Source: Acetobacter malorum (GTDB taxonomy: Bacteria; Pseudomonadota; Alphaproteobacteria; Acetobacterales; Acetobacteraceae). From it: a stretch of DNA of 37,065 nt. Every line of letters begins with the position of its first letter. Position 1 is the first letter of the stretch. The translations under genes were made by a program, and so were the position numbers. Of this stretch, positions 1-7,611 are shown in pieces. The notes beneath the pieces were generated by a model, which saw only the letters and a program-made list of their open reading frames with translations, made no database searches and was not told the origin of the DNA. Location: the NCBI RefSeq assembly GCF_001580615.1, contig NZ_LHZC01000029.1, positions 1 through 37,065 on the forward strand, written 5' to 3'.

Positions 1-61
1 GGAAAATCTATCTGGCAGGCCCATAAAGCTCACACTTTCTGCCCTGACGCTTAGCCTACCT

Positions 62-337
62 TTAATAACCCGCGTGATACATGGCGTTAAAGCCAAGGGC
101 TGCAAAGCAGAACACGAACACCATCGCCCCAACCATCTGGAAGACTTCCTTGACGGCAACCCCTTCCGGCGACGGAGGGGCAGACGGTACAGGAGCCGGT
201 GTGACGGGCAGAACGGGGTCTGCCATCACGGCATGAGCTTCCGGTCCCACAACATCCTGCTCTGGCTGCAGGCCTGTATCGGGGGTATGCGTCTGTGAGA
301 TCACGGACGCATCATGTGATGAATCTGTTCCTGACAT
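62..337 (-). CDS. Small single-pass membrane protein, function unknown
   Basis: 91 residues. The first 60 or so residues are Pro/Ser/Thr/Val-rich and look disordered. They are followed by one hydrophobic segment (about residues 66-85) that ends almost at the C-terminus, so a tail-anchored inner-membrane topology is likely. The ATG start is preceded by a purine-rich Shine-Dalgarno (GGAAGGGG) about 8 nt upstream. I recognise no family. Size and shape recall small respiratory-complex accessory subunits, but nothing in the sequence proves that. It is transcribed away from the divergent periplasmic protein gene at 512. Confidence 0.6.
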   Translation of the reverse strand: MSGTDSSHDASVISQTHTPDTGLQPEQDVVGPEAHAVMADPVLPVTPAPVPSAPPSPEGVAVKEVFQMVGAMVFVFCFAALGFNAMYHAGY

Positions 338-511
338 GGCGAAACCCCTTCCGTTTTTGCAATGCAGATTTGTAACCCCTACTTATCTGGGTCTCAAGGC
401 GCTCTTCGTCAAGTCTGGCTCTCAAATAAACCCGATCACATTCCCCGCGCGGGGTGGACGGAAAGCCTGCAGACAGGCACATGAAAAGATCTGTTTTCAG
501 GAGTGCCCGCC

Positions 512-919
512 ATGAAGCCGCTTTTTGCCTCTGCCCTCATCCCGCTCGGTCTGGCCTTTGCCCTGCCGCTCCCCGCACAGGCCGCAAAGCCCTCCGTGCA
601 GGCCCCAACCACACAGGCGCATTACGAGACTTCTGTTTTTGTGGGGCAGTGGGCCATTATGGCGATGGACCCGATTACGGTTGCCGCGAACAAGGCTGCC
701 GGTCCCGCGGAGCGCCTGCTCGTCACGCTGCCGGAATCCCTGAAGAAAATTGTCGGGCAAGATCACTTCAGCCTCTCCCGCGCGTCCGGCACAGCATGGA
801 CCGGGAAGCAGGATGATCTGACCGTGACGTTCAAACTTGTTTCAGAAAATAGCGCCCAGCTTCAGATTACAGGCGAAGGCACCCATAAGCTGGACCTGCC
901 GCTGTATCGGAATAACTAA
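512..919 (+). CDS. Small periplasmic protein of unknown function
   Basis: 135 residues from the ATG at 512. An in-frame GTG at 503 is possible, but the CAGGAG motif sits 8 nt before the ATG and overlaps the GTG, so the ATG is preferred. The N-terminus is a classic Sec signal peptide: MK, then a hydrophobic core, with a probable cut after PAQA around residue 24. The mature part of about 110 residues has alternating hydrophobic residues typical of a small beta-rich domain and no cysteine. No family is recognised. It converges on the J-protein gene, and the two are separated by the terminator at 918-949. Confidence 0.65.
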   Translation: MKPLFASALIPLGLAFALPLPAQAAKPSVQAPTTQAHYETSVFVGQWAIMAMDPITVAANKAAGPAERLLVTLPESLKKIVGQDHFSLSRASGTAWTGKQDDLTVTFKLVSENSAQLQITGEGTHKLDLPLYRNN

Positions 920-949
920 AAAAAACAGCGCCCCCAAACAGGGCGCGCT
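918..949 (-). terminator. Rho-independent terminator of the J-protein gene
   Basis: On the minus strand AGCGC(G)CCC pairs with GGG(G)GCGCT across a 5-nt loop (stem arms 941-949 and 927-935). It is followed by eight T residues (918-925). This lies 50 nt past the J-protein stop codon. The T-run abuts the stop codon of the convergent gene that ends at 919. Confidence 0.7.
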
Positions 950-986
950 CCTGTGCCTGTCCGCTCACATGCGGGTCAGGCACAGG
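950..986. repeat. Long inverted repeat in the convergent intergenic region
   Basis: A perfect 10-bp inverted repeat (CCTGTGCCTG at 950-959, CAGGCACAGG at 977-986) encloses a second 4-bp one (CCGC/GCGG). It forms a strong stem on either strand but has no T-run of its own. It adjoins the terminator at 918-949 and may help terminate transcription or protect 3' ends in both directions. Confidence 0.5.
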
Positions 987-999
987 TAGCCACTGCGCT

Positions 1000-1905
1000 T
1001 TAAGACGCGCTCTCAGGCGTCCAGTTTTTCAGGAAGTCTTCCAGCGCGGCATCTGGCTTCCCGATCTTGATTTGCAGCGTCACGTAAAGATTCCCGGCTT
1101 CACGCGAGCCATGCGCCTGCACGCCTTTCCCCCGCAACCGCAACTTGGTGCCACTATCAGACTGCGGCGGCACGTTCATCTTAACAGGGCCCGTCGGGGT
1201 CGGGACCGTAATGGGGCCTCCCATTACGGCTGTTTTCAGGTCCACCGGCAGGGTTTCGGTCAGGTCAAACCCATCACGCGTATAGGTGGAGTCTGGCTGA
1301 ACATTCACGGTAATCAGCGCATCCCCATCCGGGCCGCCCTGCACACCGGGGCCACCTTTGCCACGCAGACGCAGGGTCTGACCATCTTCAATCCCCGGCG
1401 GAATACGCACATCCAGCGTTGCCCCTTCCGGCAGCGTGATGCGGGATTTTCCACCCGTGACCGAGTCCAGAAAACTGACCTTCAGTGAATAAGACCGGTC
1501 AGCCCCTTTGCGCGGTCCGGCAGAACGCCGGCCACGGCCTGTGAACATGCCGCTGAACAGGTCCCCCAGATCTTCCTCACTAAAGGCGTGGCCCTGCCCT
1601 CCGGCATAACGGAAGCCGCCCGGGCCTGCCCCGTAATCCCCGTAGCCACCGCCGCCGCCAAATCCGGGATGACGTTCCTGCCCGGAGGCATCAATTTCGC
1701 CCCGGTCAAACCGCGCCCGCTTTTCCGTATCGGACAGCAGATCATTCGCCTGCCCAATGGCCTTGAACTGTTCTTCGGCAACTTTGTCACCGGGGTTCAG
1801 GTCAGGATGGTATTTCTTGGCAAGGTTACGATAGGCCTTGCGGATGTCATCCTGACTGGCGGTTTTGGAAACCCCCAGAACCTCATAAGGATCACGCACA
1901 CTCAT
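1000..1905 (-). CDS. cbpA: CbpA-type J-domain co-chaperone (DnaJ C-terminal domain protein)
   Basis: 301 residues. Residues 4-70 form a J domain with the DnaK-activating HPD motif (KKYHPDLN). A Gly/Phe-rich linker (about 78-110) follows, then the two beta-sandwich substrate-binding domains of the DnaJ C-terminus (about 135-290). The four CxxCxGxG zinc-finger repeats of DnaJ are absent, so this is the type II CbpA/DjlA-like class rather than DnaJ itself. It should act in the cytosol by delivering non-native proteins to DnaK; CbpA homologues can also bind DNA. The ATG overlaps the stop of a 58-codon ORF just upstream (ATGA), indicating translational coupling. A sigma70-like promoter lies at 2158-2186 and a terminator follows the gene. 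Confidence 0.85.
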   Translation of the reverse strand: MSVRDPYEVLGVSKTASQDDIRKAYRNLAKKYHPDLNPGDKVAEEQFKAIGQANDLLSDTEKRARFDRGEIDASGQERHPGFGGGGGYGDYGAGPGGFRYAGGQGHAFSEEDLGDLFSGMFTGRGRRSAGPRKGADRSYSLKVSFLDSVTGGKSRITLPEGATLDVRIPPGIEDGQTLRLRGKGGPGVQGGPDGDALITVNVQPDSTYTRDGFDLTETLPVDLKTAVMGGPITVPTPTGPVKMNVPPQSDSGTKLRLRGKGVQAHGSREAGNLYVTLQIKIGKPDAALEDFLKNWTPESAS

Positions 1906-2078
1906 GCCACACCTCCCTGCGCTGAAGGAGGATTGGGGTCAGTGCCAAAATTCATTGTGTCCAGCAGGCTGATCAGCAGGGCCAGCGTCACATCCTGACT
2001 GTATCCTGCTTTATCTGCCTCACTCACAAGTGCTGCAAGGCGGGGTTTGAGAAATGCCTCCGCCGTCATGTTGTCCAT
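1902..2078 (-). CDS. Small ORF coupled to the J-protein gene
   Basis: 58 residues beginning MDNMTAEAF, translated directly from the bases. GGAGAG lies 8 nt upstream of the ATG, and the TGA overlaps the ATG of the J-protein gene (ATGA). It is predicted to be mostly helical (two amphipathic stretches around residues 8-25 and 27-42) with a Pro-rich end. No family is recognised. Its placement resembles the CbpA modulator gene cbpM, but that partner is about 100 residues and usually downstream, so homology cannot be claimed. It may be a small coupled partner or a leader peptide. Confidence 0.55.
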   Translation of the reverse strand: MDNMTAEAFLKPRLAALVSEADKAGYSQDVTLALLISLLDTMNFGTDPNPPSAQGGVA

Positions 2079-2157
2079 AAAGCTGTCTCTCCACTCATAC
2101 TGTGCAGACCGCTTCCTGGTCGGACCGGCCTGATAATGGTTTCAATATCTTATTCTG

Positions 2158-2186
2158 ATAATGGGAACGCACTGAGGCAGGGTCAA
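2158..2186 (-). promoter_or_regulatory. Predicted sigma70-type promoter for the small ORF and J-protein operon
   Basis: On the minus strand TTGACC (2181-2186) and CATTAT (2158-2163) are separated by exactly 17 nt. They lie about 80 nt upstream of the small ORF start. No heat-shock sigma32 consensus is obvious. Confidence 0.5.
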
Positions 2187-2327
2187 TGGACAACAGGGCG
2201 GGGAGTGGGCTGCGCACCTGCCAGACAAACGCTGTCCAGACATTTCCAAAGAAGCGATAGCCTCATGCCCGCAGACTGACTATAAGCCTAAGGGAGAAGA
2301 TTTAACTGTTTAAGTGGAGAACCAGCA

Positions 2328-2618
2328 ATGTCTGACAAACCGCGTTTTTTTGATGATCTTGCTGGTGTAGCCGGCGGTGCTCTGTCCGCCCTGACCGGCG
2401 CAAAAGAAGAGCTGAACGCCATTGTGCGCAGCCGCGTGGATGAAGTGCTGACCAGCCTGCAGGTTGTCCGGCGTGAAGAATTTGAAGTGGTGCGTGAACT
2501 CGCCGCCCGTGCCCGCATCGGGCAGGAAGAAGCTGAACGCCGTCTGGCCGCACTGGAAGCCCGTGTGGACGCACTGGAGCAGAAAAGCCACGGCAGCCAC
2601 ACGCATCACACCCCCTGA
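2328..2618 (+). CDS. ubiK: UbiK/BMFP-family ubiquinone biosynthesis accessory factor
   Basis: 96 residues, the usual size for the BMFP (YqiC/UbiK) family. An N-terminal amphipathic helix (about 5-25) of the membrane-fusogenic type is followed by a long coiled coil (about 45-88) rich in Glu/Arg/Ala/Leu heptads, ending in a His-rich tail. In E. coli, UbiK assists the Ubi hydroxylases and binds lipid, forming trimers. GTGGAG precedes the ATG at a normal distance. A YbjN-domain gene and proC follow on the same strand. A UbiH/COQ6-type hydroxylase is encoded at about 23 kb in this window. Confidence 0.8.
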   Translation: MSDKPRFFDDLAGVAGGALSALTGAKEELNAIVRSRVDEVLTSLQVVRREEFEVVRELAARARIGQEEAERRLAALEARVDALEQKSHGSHTHHTP

Positions 2619-2660
2619 GCGCAGCGTTTTTCCGCATCACCCTGCAGCCGAGAGTGAGCC

Positions 2661-3161
2661 ATGCCCGCGTTAAGCACAAACACCCCCTCTCCTCCCGTTA
2701 ATCCGCTGGATCTGATGGAACAGGTCATTTGTGGACACGGCTGGAATTTTGAACGCTGCAACGCCACCGAAATGGCCGTGGAAGCCCCCGGCAAGTGGTG
2801 CGATTACGGCATGTTCTTCTCCTGGTCGGCAGAACTGGGGGCCATGCATTTTACCTGCGCCTTTGACCTCAAGGCTCCTCAGCCCCAGCAGCGTACGCTG
2901 TATGAACTGATCGGCATGGCCAATGAGCGGATGTGGATTGGCCATTTCAGTCTCGATCAGGAAGACGGTGTTCTGCTCTTCCGGCATGCCCTGCTGCTGC
3001 GTGGTACCAGTATCTCTGTCGAAGTGTTTGAAGACATGATCGACATCGCTCTGACAGAGTGTGAACGCTTCTACCCGGCCTTTCAGTTTTTCCTGTGGGG
3101 CGGGCAAAGCCCGGCTGATGCTCTGGCCGTTGCCATGCTGGACTGTCAGGGAGAAGCATAA
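2661..3161 (+). CDS. YbjN-domain protein
   Basis: 166 residues matching the YbjN family. This is a single alpha/beta domain resembling the type III secretion chaperone fold, with hydrophobic strands around residues 20-75 and the conserved segment LLFRHALLLRG near 105-115. Members are linked to stress tolerance and motility in enterobacteria, but their biochemical role is unknown. The TAA stop overlaps the proC ATG (TAATG), so translation of the two is coupled. The pairing of a YbjN gene with proC recurs in alphaproteobacteria, to my knowledge. Confidence 0.75.
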   Translation: MPALSTNTPSPPVNPLDLMEQVICGHGWNFERCNATEMAVEAPGKWCDYGMFFSWSAELGAMHFTCAFDLKAPQPQQRTLYELIGMANERMWIGHFSLDQEDGVLLFRHALLLRGTSISVEVFEDMIDIALTECERFYPAFQFFLWGGQSPADALAVAMLDCQGEA

Positions 3162-3985
3162 TGACGACTCATACATCACCCCTGCCCTCCGTCCTGCTGG
3201 TTGGCTGTGGCCAGATGGGTGGCTCCATGCTGGAAGGCTGGCTGGCCCACGGCCTGAAACCCTCCGTCGTGCTGGACCGGCATGACCGCACGCTGCCCGC
3301 CCCCCATAAACTGGCTGCTACGCTGGAGGATGTCCCGGCGGATTTTCAGCCGGATGTCATTATTCTGGCCATTAAGCCCCAGAAGGCAGACCCGGCGCTG
3401 GAAACTCTGGCGCAACGCTTCCCTAATGCTACGCTGCTGTCTGTCATGGCGGGCCGCACCGTGGAAAGCCTGACGGAACGCTACAAACAGGGCAACCCGC
3501 AGGCACAGCCGGTAATGATCCGGGCCATGCCCAACACGCCCTGTGCCATCGGGGCAGGCATGAGCGGTCTGTATGCTCCTCCTCACGCAACCGATACACA
3601 GAAAGCGCAGTGTGATGCCCTGCTGCAGGCTGTAGGCGATACGGTTTGGGTTGAACGCGAAGAACTGATTGATTCCGTCACCGCCATTTCCGGCAGCGGA
3701 CCGGCCTACATTTTCCTGCTAGCCGAACTGCTGGAAAAAGCCGGTGTGGAACAGGGCCTCCCGGCTGAAACCGCCCGCACACTGGCACGCAAGACCATTT
3801 ATGGCGCCGGCGCGTTGCTCAACCAGTCTCCGGCGGACGCCGAAGAGCTGCGCCGCCGCGTGACCAGCCCCGGTGGCACCACGGCGGAAGCCCTGAAAGT
3901 CTTCATGGCGCCAGACGCATGGCCCGCCATCGTGCCCCGTGCCGTGGCCGCAGCCGCGAGACGGGCCAAAGAACTTTCGACCTGA
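3161..3985 (+). CDS. proC: Pyrroline-5-carboxylate reductase
   Basis: 274 residues, full length for ProC. It catalyses the last step of proline synthesis, the NAD(P)H-dependent reduction of 1-pyrroline-5-carboxylate. The N-terminus has the Rossmann fingerprint GCGQMGGSML (residues 15-24). The C-terminal helical dimerisation domain carries the family signature around SGSGPAYIF (near residue 180) and the conserved VTSPGGTTAEAL (near 230), which lines the active site. It overlaps the upstream YbjN gene by one base. No terminator separates it from the next gene, 57 nt downstream. Confidence 0.95.
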   Translation: MTTHTSPLPSVLLVGCGQMGGSMLEGWLAHGLKPSVVLDRHDRTLPAPHKLAATLEDVPADFQPDVIILAIKPQKADPALETLAQRFPNATLLSVMAGRTVESLTERYKQGNPQAQPVMIRAMPNTPCAIGAGMSGLYAPPHATDTQKAQCDALLQAVGDTVWVEREELIDSVTAISGSGPAYIFLLAELLEKAGVEQGLPAETARTLARKTIYGAGALLNQSPADAEELRRRVTSPGGTTAEALKVFMAPDAWPAIVPRAVAAAARRAKELST

Positions 3986-4042
3986 TTTACGCGGCCAGAC
4001 AGTCCGCCTTACTCTCTATTTCCTACGAACAGGCTTCTTCTT

Positions 4043-4690
4043 ATGGACCATGATGACTTTGACGCCGCCCTTCTGAGTGCTGCCATGACACAGGCAGAGC
4101 ACGGGGGCTGGGCGTCTGTCTCTCTGCTGGATTCCGCCCGGACTGCGGGGCTTGCTTTCCCGCAGACACGCGAACGCTTCCCCTGCCGCGCTTCCCTCCT
4201 GCTCCGGCTGGGCCGTATGGCAGACGAGTCCGCTCTGGCCGATAACACCACCTTTGGTTCCTCGCGTGAGCGCCTGTTCGATCTGCTGATGCGCCGTCTG
4301 GATGTCTTTCAGCAGTATCGGGGCGGGATTCGCGCCGTGATGCGCGCCCTCCCGATGGACCCGCCGCTTGCCCTGCTGCTGGGTGGTGCCACTCTGGAAA
4401 GTATGCGCTGGATGGCCGATGCCGCCGGAATCAACGTCGCCGGGCTGGGCGGACTGGTGCGCATCAATATGGTGGTCGCCATCTGGACGCACACACTGCG
4501 CGCCTGGGAAAAAGACGACAGCGAAGACATGGGCAGCACCATGGCTGCTCTCGATCAGGCTCTGAACAAAGCCGCTGGTTTCCGCCTGTTTCCTGCGGAA
4601 AGTGAACTGAGCGACGGCGGCCTGCCTGATCTGGATTTTGAAGAACCGGATGCCCCGTCCGCTCCCCACACGCCTGAAAATTCTCTCTGA
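4043..4690 (+). CDS. TetR/COQ9-like helical protein
   Basis: 215 residues. The first 50 residues resemble a TetR-type helix-turn-helix, with a GGWASVSL-like segment and hydrophobic packing. The rest is an all-helical ligand-binding-like domain containing LFDLLMRRLDVFQQYR, a conserved Trp, and TMAALDQALNKA. Alphaproteobacterial proteins of this kind are annotated either as TetR regulators or as COQ9-family proteins, which share the fold; COQ9 binds lipid and helps COQ7 in ubiquinone synthesis. With UbiK encoded nearby, a ubiquinone role is attractive but unproven. The last 35 residues are acidic and Pro-rich, probably disordered. CAGG lies 9 nt before the ATG. Confidence 0.6.
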   Translation: MDHDDFDAALLSAAMTQAEHGGWASVSLLDSARTAGLAFPQTRERFPCRASLLLRLGRMADESALADNTTFGSSRERLFDLLMRRLDVFQQYRGGIRAVMRALPMDPPLALLLGGATLESMRWMADAAGINVAGLGGLVRINMVVAIWTHTLRAWEKDDSEDMGSTMAALDQALNKAAGFRLFPAESELSDGGLPDLDFEEPDAPSAPHTPENSL

Positions 4691-4761
4691 GACGCAAAAC
4701 AGCGCGTTCTCACTCTTTACGAATCCTACTGGTTGGCCTTAATAAGAGCCAACCGCACTTT

Positions 4762-4836
4762 TGGGGCGTAGCCAAGCGGTAAGGCAGCGGATTTTGATTC
4801 CGCCATGCGGAGGTTCGAATCCTCCCGCCCCAGCCA
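4762..4836 (+). tRNA. tRNA-Gln (anticodon TTG)
   Basis: A complete cloverleaf: acceptor stem TGGGGCG/CGCCCCA, discriminator G, and encoded CCA at 4834-4836. The T arm contains GGTTCGAATCC. The anticodon stem GCGGA/TCCGC closes the loop TTTTGAT, with TTG at 4794-4796. The unusual first base T is typical of bacterial tRNA-Gln. Confidence 0.97.
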
Positions 4837-4896
4837 TCACAGCATTAAAAGCTCTCGTATTATTTAAAAGAAACCGGTCCCCACAGGGATAGGCCT

Positions 4897-6162
4897 TTGC
4901 CTGTGCTGCCTGTTATGACTCGTTTCATGGAAGATCATCCGGCAGCCGCCACGCCTCTTTTGTCCCAGCCCGGTCTTGGTGCGGCCCTTACGTCCCGCAC
5001 ACTTGGGGCGTTTTCCTCTCAGGTTCAGGCTGTGGCTGTCGGGTGGCAGGTTTATGCCCTTACGCATAGTGCTGCGGCACTCGGCTTTGTGGGGCTTGCG
5101 CAGTTTCTGCCAATGGTGGCCTTTATTTTCCCCGCAGGGCACGCAGCGGACCAGCACGACCGGCGGCGAATTGTCATCACCTGTCAGGCCATCGAAGCCT
5201 TTGCCGCTGCCTTCATGGCGCTGGCGTCCTTTGCGCATTTTCTTGCACCCGGCATGATTTATGGTCTGGTGGCCCTGTTTGGCATCTGCCGGGCTTTTGA
5301 AATGCCTGCTCAGCAGACCTTTCTCCCCTCCCTTGTGCCAGCGTCCCTGTTCCCGCGCGCGGCGGCGCTGTCCTCCTCTCTGTTTCAGGTGGCCTCCATT
5401 GCAGGCCCCTCTCTGGGTGGGTTGCTTTATGGGCTAGGGGCTGGCGTGTGTTACGCGCTGTGTGCCGCAGGCTTTGCCATTGCGGCTCTGGCCACCGCCA
5501 GCATGAAATTTCGTTTCCCGGCCCGTGCCCGGCAACCCGCAACACTCGCGGCTGTGTTCGGTGGCATTTCCTTCCTGCGCCGCAGGCCAACTATGCTGGG
5601 TGCGCTCTCGCTGGATCTGTTTGCCGTGCTGCTGGGCGGCGCCACTGCCATGCTGCCGCTCTTTGCCACGGATATCCTGCATGCAGGCCCGTGGGGGCTC
5701 GGATTGCTGCGGGCGGCCCCTGCTATTGGCGCGTTGCTGGTGGCCACCATTCTGGCCCGTTACCCGCTGGGCCGCCATGCGGGGCGGTGGATGTTTGTCT
5801 CGGTCATGATCTTCGGGATTGCCACCATTGTTTTTGGCTTCTCCCGCTCCATTCCGGTTTCCATTGCAGCCCTAGCCGTGCTTGGCGGGGCAGACGTTAT
5901 CAGCGTGATGGTGCGGAGTGCTTTGGTCCAGCTTGGCACGCCGGATGAGATGCGCGGGCGCGTCTCTGCCGTGAACATGCTGTTTATTGGCTCATCAAAT
6001 CAGCTGGGGGAATTTGAAAGTGGCATGCTGGCCAGCGCCATTGGGGCTGTTCCCGCCGTGGTAGTGGGCGGCATTGGCACCTTGGTCATTACCGCTCTGT
6101 GGATGGGGCTTTTCCCCGGCCTGCGGAACCTTGACCGTCTGGGCGATATCAAACCCGATTAA
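4897..6162 (+). CDS. Major facilitator superfamily transporter, MFS_3/EntS-like exporter
   Basis: Up to 421 residues with 10-12 hydrophobic segments. The A-motif-like loop after TM2 reads GHAADQHDRRRI, typical of DHA3-type (EntS, MefA) exporters, which pump out siderophores, macrolides or other small molecules using the proton gradient. A second conserved cytoplasmic loop, PDEMRGRVSAVNM, is a hallmark of this MFS_3 group. The start is uncertain. TTG at 4897 has AGGGA 8 nt upstream, whereas ATG codons at 4915 and 4927 lack a clear ribosome site. The substrate cannot be deduced. The gene stands alone between tRNA-Gln and a bidirectional terminator. Confidence 0.82.
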   Translation: MPVLPVMTRFMEDHPAAATPLLSQPGLGAALTSRTLGAFSSQVQAVAVGWQVYALTHSAAALGFVGLAQFLPMVAFIFPAGHAADQHDRRRIVITCQAIEAFAAAFMALASFAHFLAPGMIYGLVALFGICRAFEMPAQQTFLPSLVPASLFPRAAALSSSLFQVASIAGPSLGGLLYGLGAGVCYALCAAGFAIAALATASMKFRFPARARQPATLAAVFGGISFLRRRPTMLGALSLDLFAVLLGGATAMLPLFATDILHAGPWGLGLLRAAPAIGALLVATILARYPLGRHAGRWMFVSVMIFGIATIVFGFSRSIPVSIAALAVLGGADVISVMVRSALVQLGTPDEMRGRVSAVNMLFIGSSNQLGEFESGMLASAIGAVPAVVVGGIGTLVITALWMGLFPGLRNLDRLGDIKPD

Positions 6163-6206
6163 TGAGCAGGAAAAGAGCAGCCTTTTCCCTTGAAAAAAAG
6201 CCAAAA

Positions 6207-6239
6207 AAAACAGTTCTAAGGGAGCCTTAGAACTGTTTT
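6207..6239. terminator. Bidirectional rho-independent terminator
   Basis: A perfect 15-bp hairpin with a 3-nt loop. Arms 6207-6221 (AAAA then CAGTTCTAAGG) and 6225-6239 (CCTTAGAACTG then TTTT) give a T-tract on the plus strand, and the A-tract at 6203-6210 gives one on the minus strand. It sits between the convergent MFS and HU genes and should stop both. Confidence 0.9.
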
Positions 6240-6267
6240 CAAAAGCATCAGGCTGAGTAAAAAATAC

Positions 6268-6537
6268 TCAGACCGCTTTTTTCAGATTGGGGCTGGCCTT
6301 AAAGCGCACCGTTTTACCGGCCTTCACTTTTACAGGCTCACCCGTCCGCGGATTCAGGGCTTTACGCGCCTTTGTCTTGCGCACTGTAAATGTTCCGAAT
6401 GACGGAAGGGTAAACCCACCTTCCCGCTTCAATTCTTCTACAATCGCATCCAGAAGGTCGTTGGCAGCCTGATTGGCGGCAACGCCGGTGCAGTTGATCG
6501 AATCCTGGATCACCGCAGCAATAAAGGCCTTGCTCAT
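6268..6537 (-). CDS. hupB: HU-family nucleoid protein
   Basis: 89 residues, normal HU length. The N-terminal helices (1-40) are followed by the conserved GFGTF-type turn, here GGFTLPSFGTFTVRK. The DNA-binding beta arm includes ALNPRTGEPVKVKAG, with the intercalating Pro in the RTGE segment, and the C-terminus ends in the standard FKASPNLKKAV. It forms dimers that bend DNA and compact the nucleoid. GGGGAG lies about 11 nt upstream of the ATG. The gene is monocistronic and ends at the bidirectional terminator. Confidence 0.95.
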   Translation of the reverse strand: MSKAFIAAVIQDSINCTGVAANQAANDLLDAIVEELKREGGFTLPSFGTFTVRKTKARKALNPRTGEPVKVKAGKTVRFKASPNLKKAV

Positions 6538-6651
6538 TGAGACTTTAACTCCCCTTCAGACAGAACTATGTGAGTAACAATTCTTCGGCTACTATAACCA
6601 GCAACACTCGCGGCTTGATAGTCATATTTCACCGAAAAAACCAAATTAAAA

Positions 6652-7611
6652 ATGCAATCAGTTTCGATTTTTCCCGCAGGCATCACCAAAAAACAGGTTG
6701 AAAGGGCATCATCCGCCCCTTTGCCGGCAGGGACAGTCTGCCTGTTTGCCTGTTATGTCCCTGATGGGAACCTCCCTCTTCACACCCGCTTTTACCTAAA
6801 AAACCTCTTAAACTGCGGTATTACTCTGCACATTGTTCTCTCCGGAACAGAAACTATTCATGAAAGCACAAATAATTTCTGCGCTGCACACGGGATTCAT
6901 GCCTGGAAGAGGCCAAATGGCGGACTAGACTTTGGTGCCTGGCAATTTCTTCTGGAAAAAGAGCTTGCTAAGGACGCCCCTTACATTCTTTTTGCCAATG
7001 ACAGCGTCTTTGGCCCGCTCACACCCCTGCCCCTTCTTTTAGAAAAGCTTGCCGCAAACCAACGCCCTGCGTGGGGGCTGGTTGCCTCACGCGCCGTAAC
7101 CCCACATCTGCAATCCTGGTTTATTGGACTGTCGCAAGCCGCATTCCAATCGGCCCCCGTGCAGCGCGTTCTCCACCTCCCTTTTAAAGAGATGTCGCGG
7201 GATGAAATCATCTGGCACGGTGAACTCGGCCTGTCCGTCGCCCTGAAAGCTGCGAACATTCCACTCCATGCCGCGTGGAGTGACCTGAACGCCCCCATGG
7301 CTCGCTTTTTCCCGGCCAACCCCATGCACACGCACTGGCGGGATATGGTGCAAAGCGGCACTGTGCCGTTTCTCAAGCAGGAAGTCTTACGGGATAATCC
7401 GTTCCGCGTGCCGCACCTTGCAGACTGGCGCGCCCTGATCCCGGCAGAAAGCGGTTTCAACCCGCAATGGATTGATACCTATCTGAGCCAGAACCCACCA
7501 CGCCCTCTCACCATCCATCCCACATGGAAAGGGCGGACGCTTTACGGCTTTATCAACCAGCTGGATCGGCTGAAATGGCAGAAAGATCGTCGGCGAGGCG
7601 CTGCGCGTTAG
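6652..7611 (+). CDS. RgpF-family rhamnan/polysaccharide synthesis protein
   Basis: 319 residues. The central section carries the RgpF (rhamnan synthesis protein F) hallmarks: LDFGAWQFLL around residue 103, then ILFANDSVFGPL, followed by SWFIGLSQAAF. RgpF proteins act with GT2/GT4 enzymes on rhamnose-rich cell-wall or O-antigen polysaccharides and are glycosyltransferase-related. There is no signal peptide, so a cytosolic role is likely. The ATG has no visible Shine-Dalgarno, only an A-rich leader. Its last 59 nt overlap, tail to tail, the 3' end of the large glycosyltransferase gene on the other strand. No terminator lies between them. Confidence 0.75.
   Translation: MQSVSIFPAGITKKQVERASSAPLPAGTVCLFACYVPDGNLPLHTRFYLKNLLNCGITLHIVLSGTETIHESTNNFCAAHGIHAWKRPNGGLDFGAWQFLLEKELAKDAPYILFANDSVFGPLTPLPLLLEKLAANQRPAWGLVASRAVTPHLQSWFIGLSQAAFQSAPVQRVLHLPFKEMSRDEIIWHGELGLSVALKAANIPLHAAWSDLNAPMARFFPANPMHTHWRDMVQSGTVPFLKQEVLRDNPFRVPHLADWRALIPAESGFNPQWIDTYLSQNPPRPLTIHPTWKGRTLYGFINQLDRLKWQKDRRRGAAR

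Noticed and set aside
2131..2164. Repeated TGATAATGG as an operator pair
   Set aside because: There are only two short copies, one overlapping the predicted -10 box. This is too little to claim a regulatory site.
4731..4754. Hairpin GGTTGGC/GCCAACC before tRNA-Gln as a terminator
   Set aside because: The T-run is short and delayed, and the hairpin overlaps the likely tRNA promoter region.
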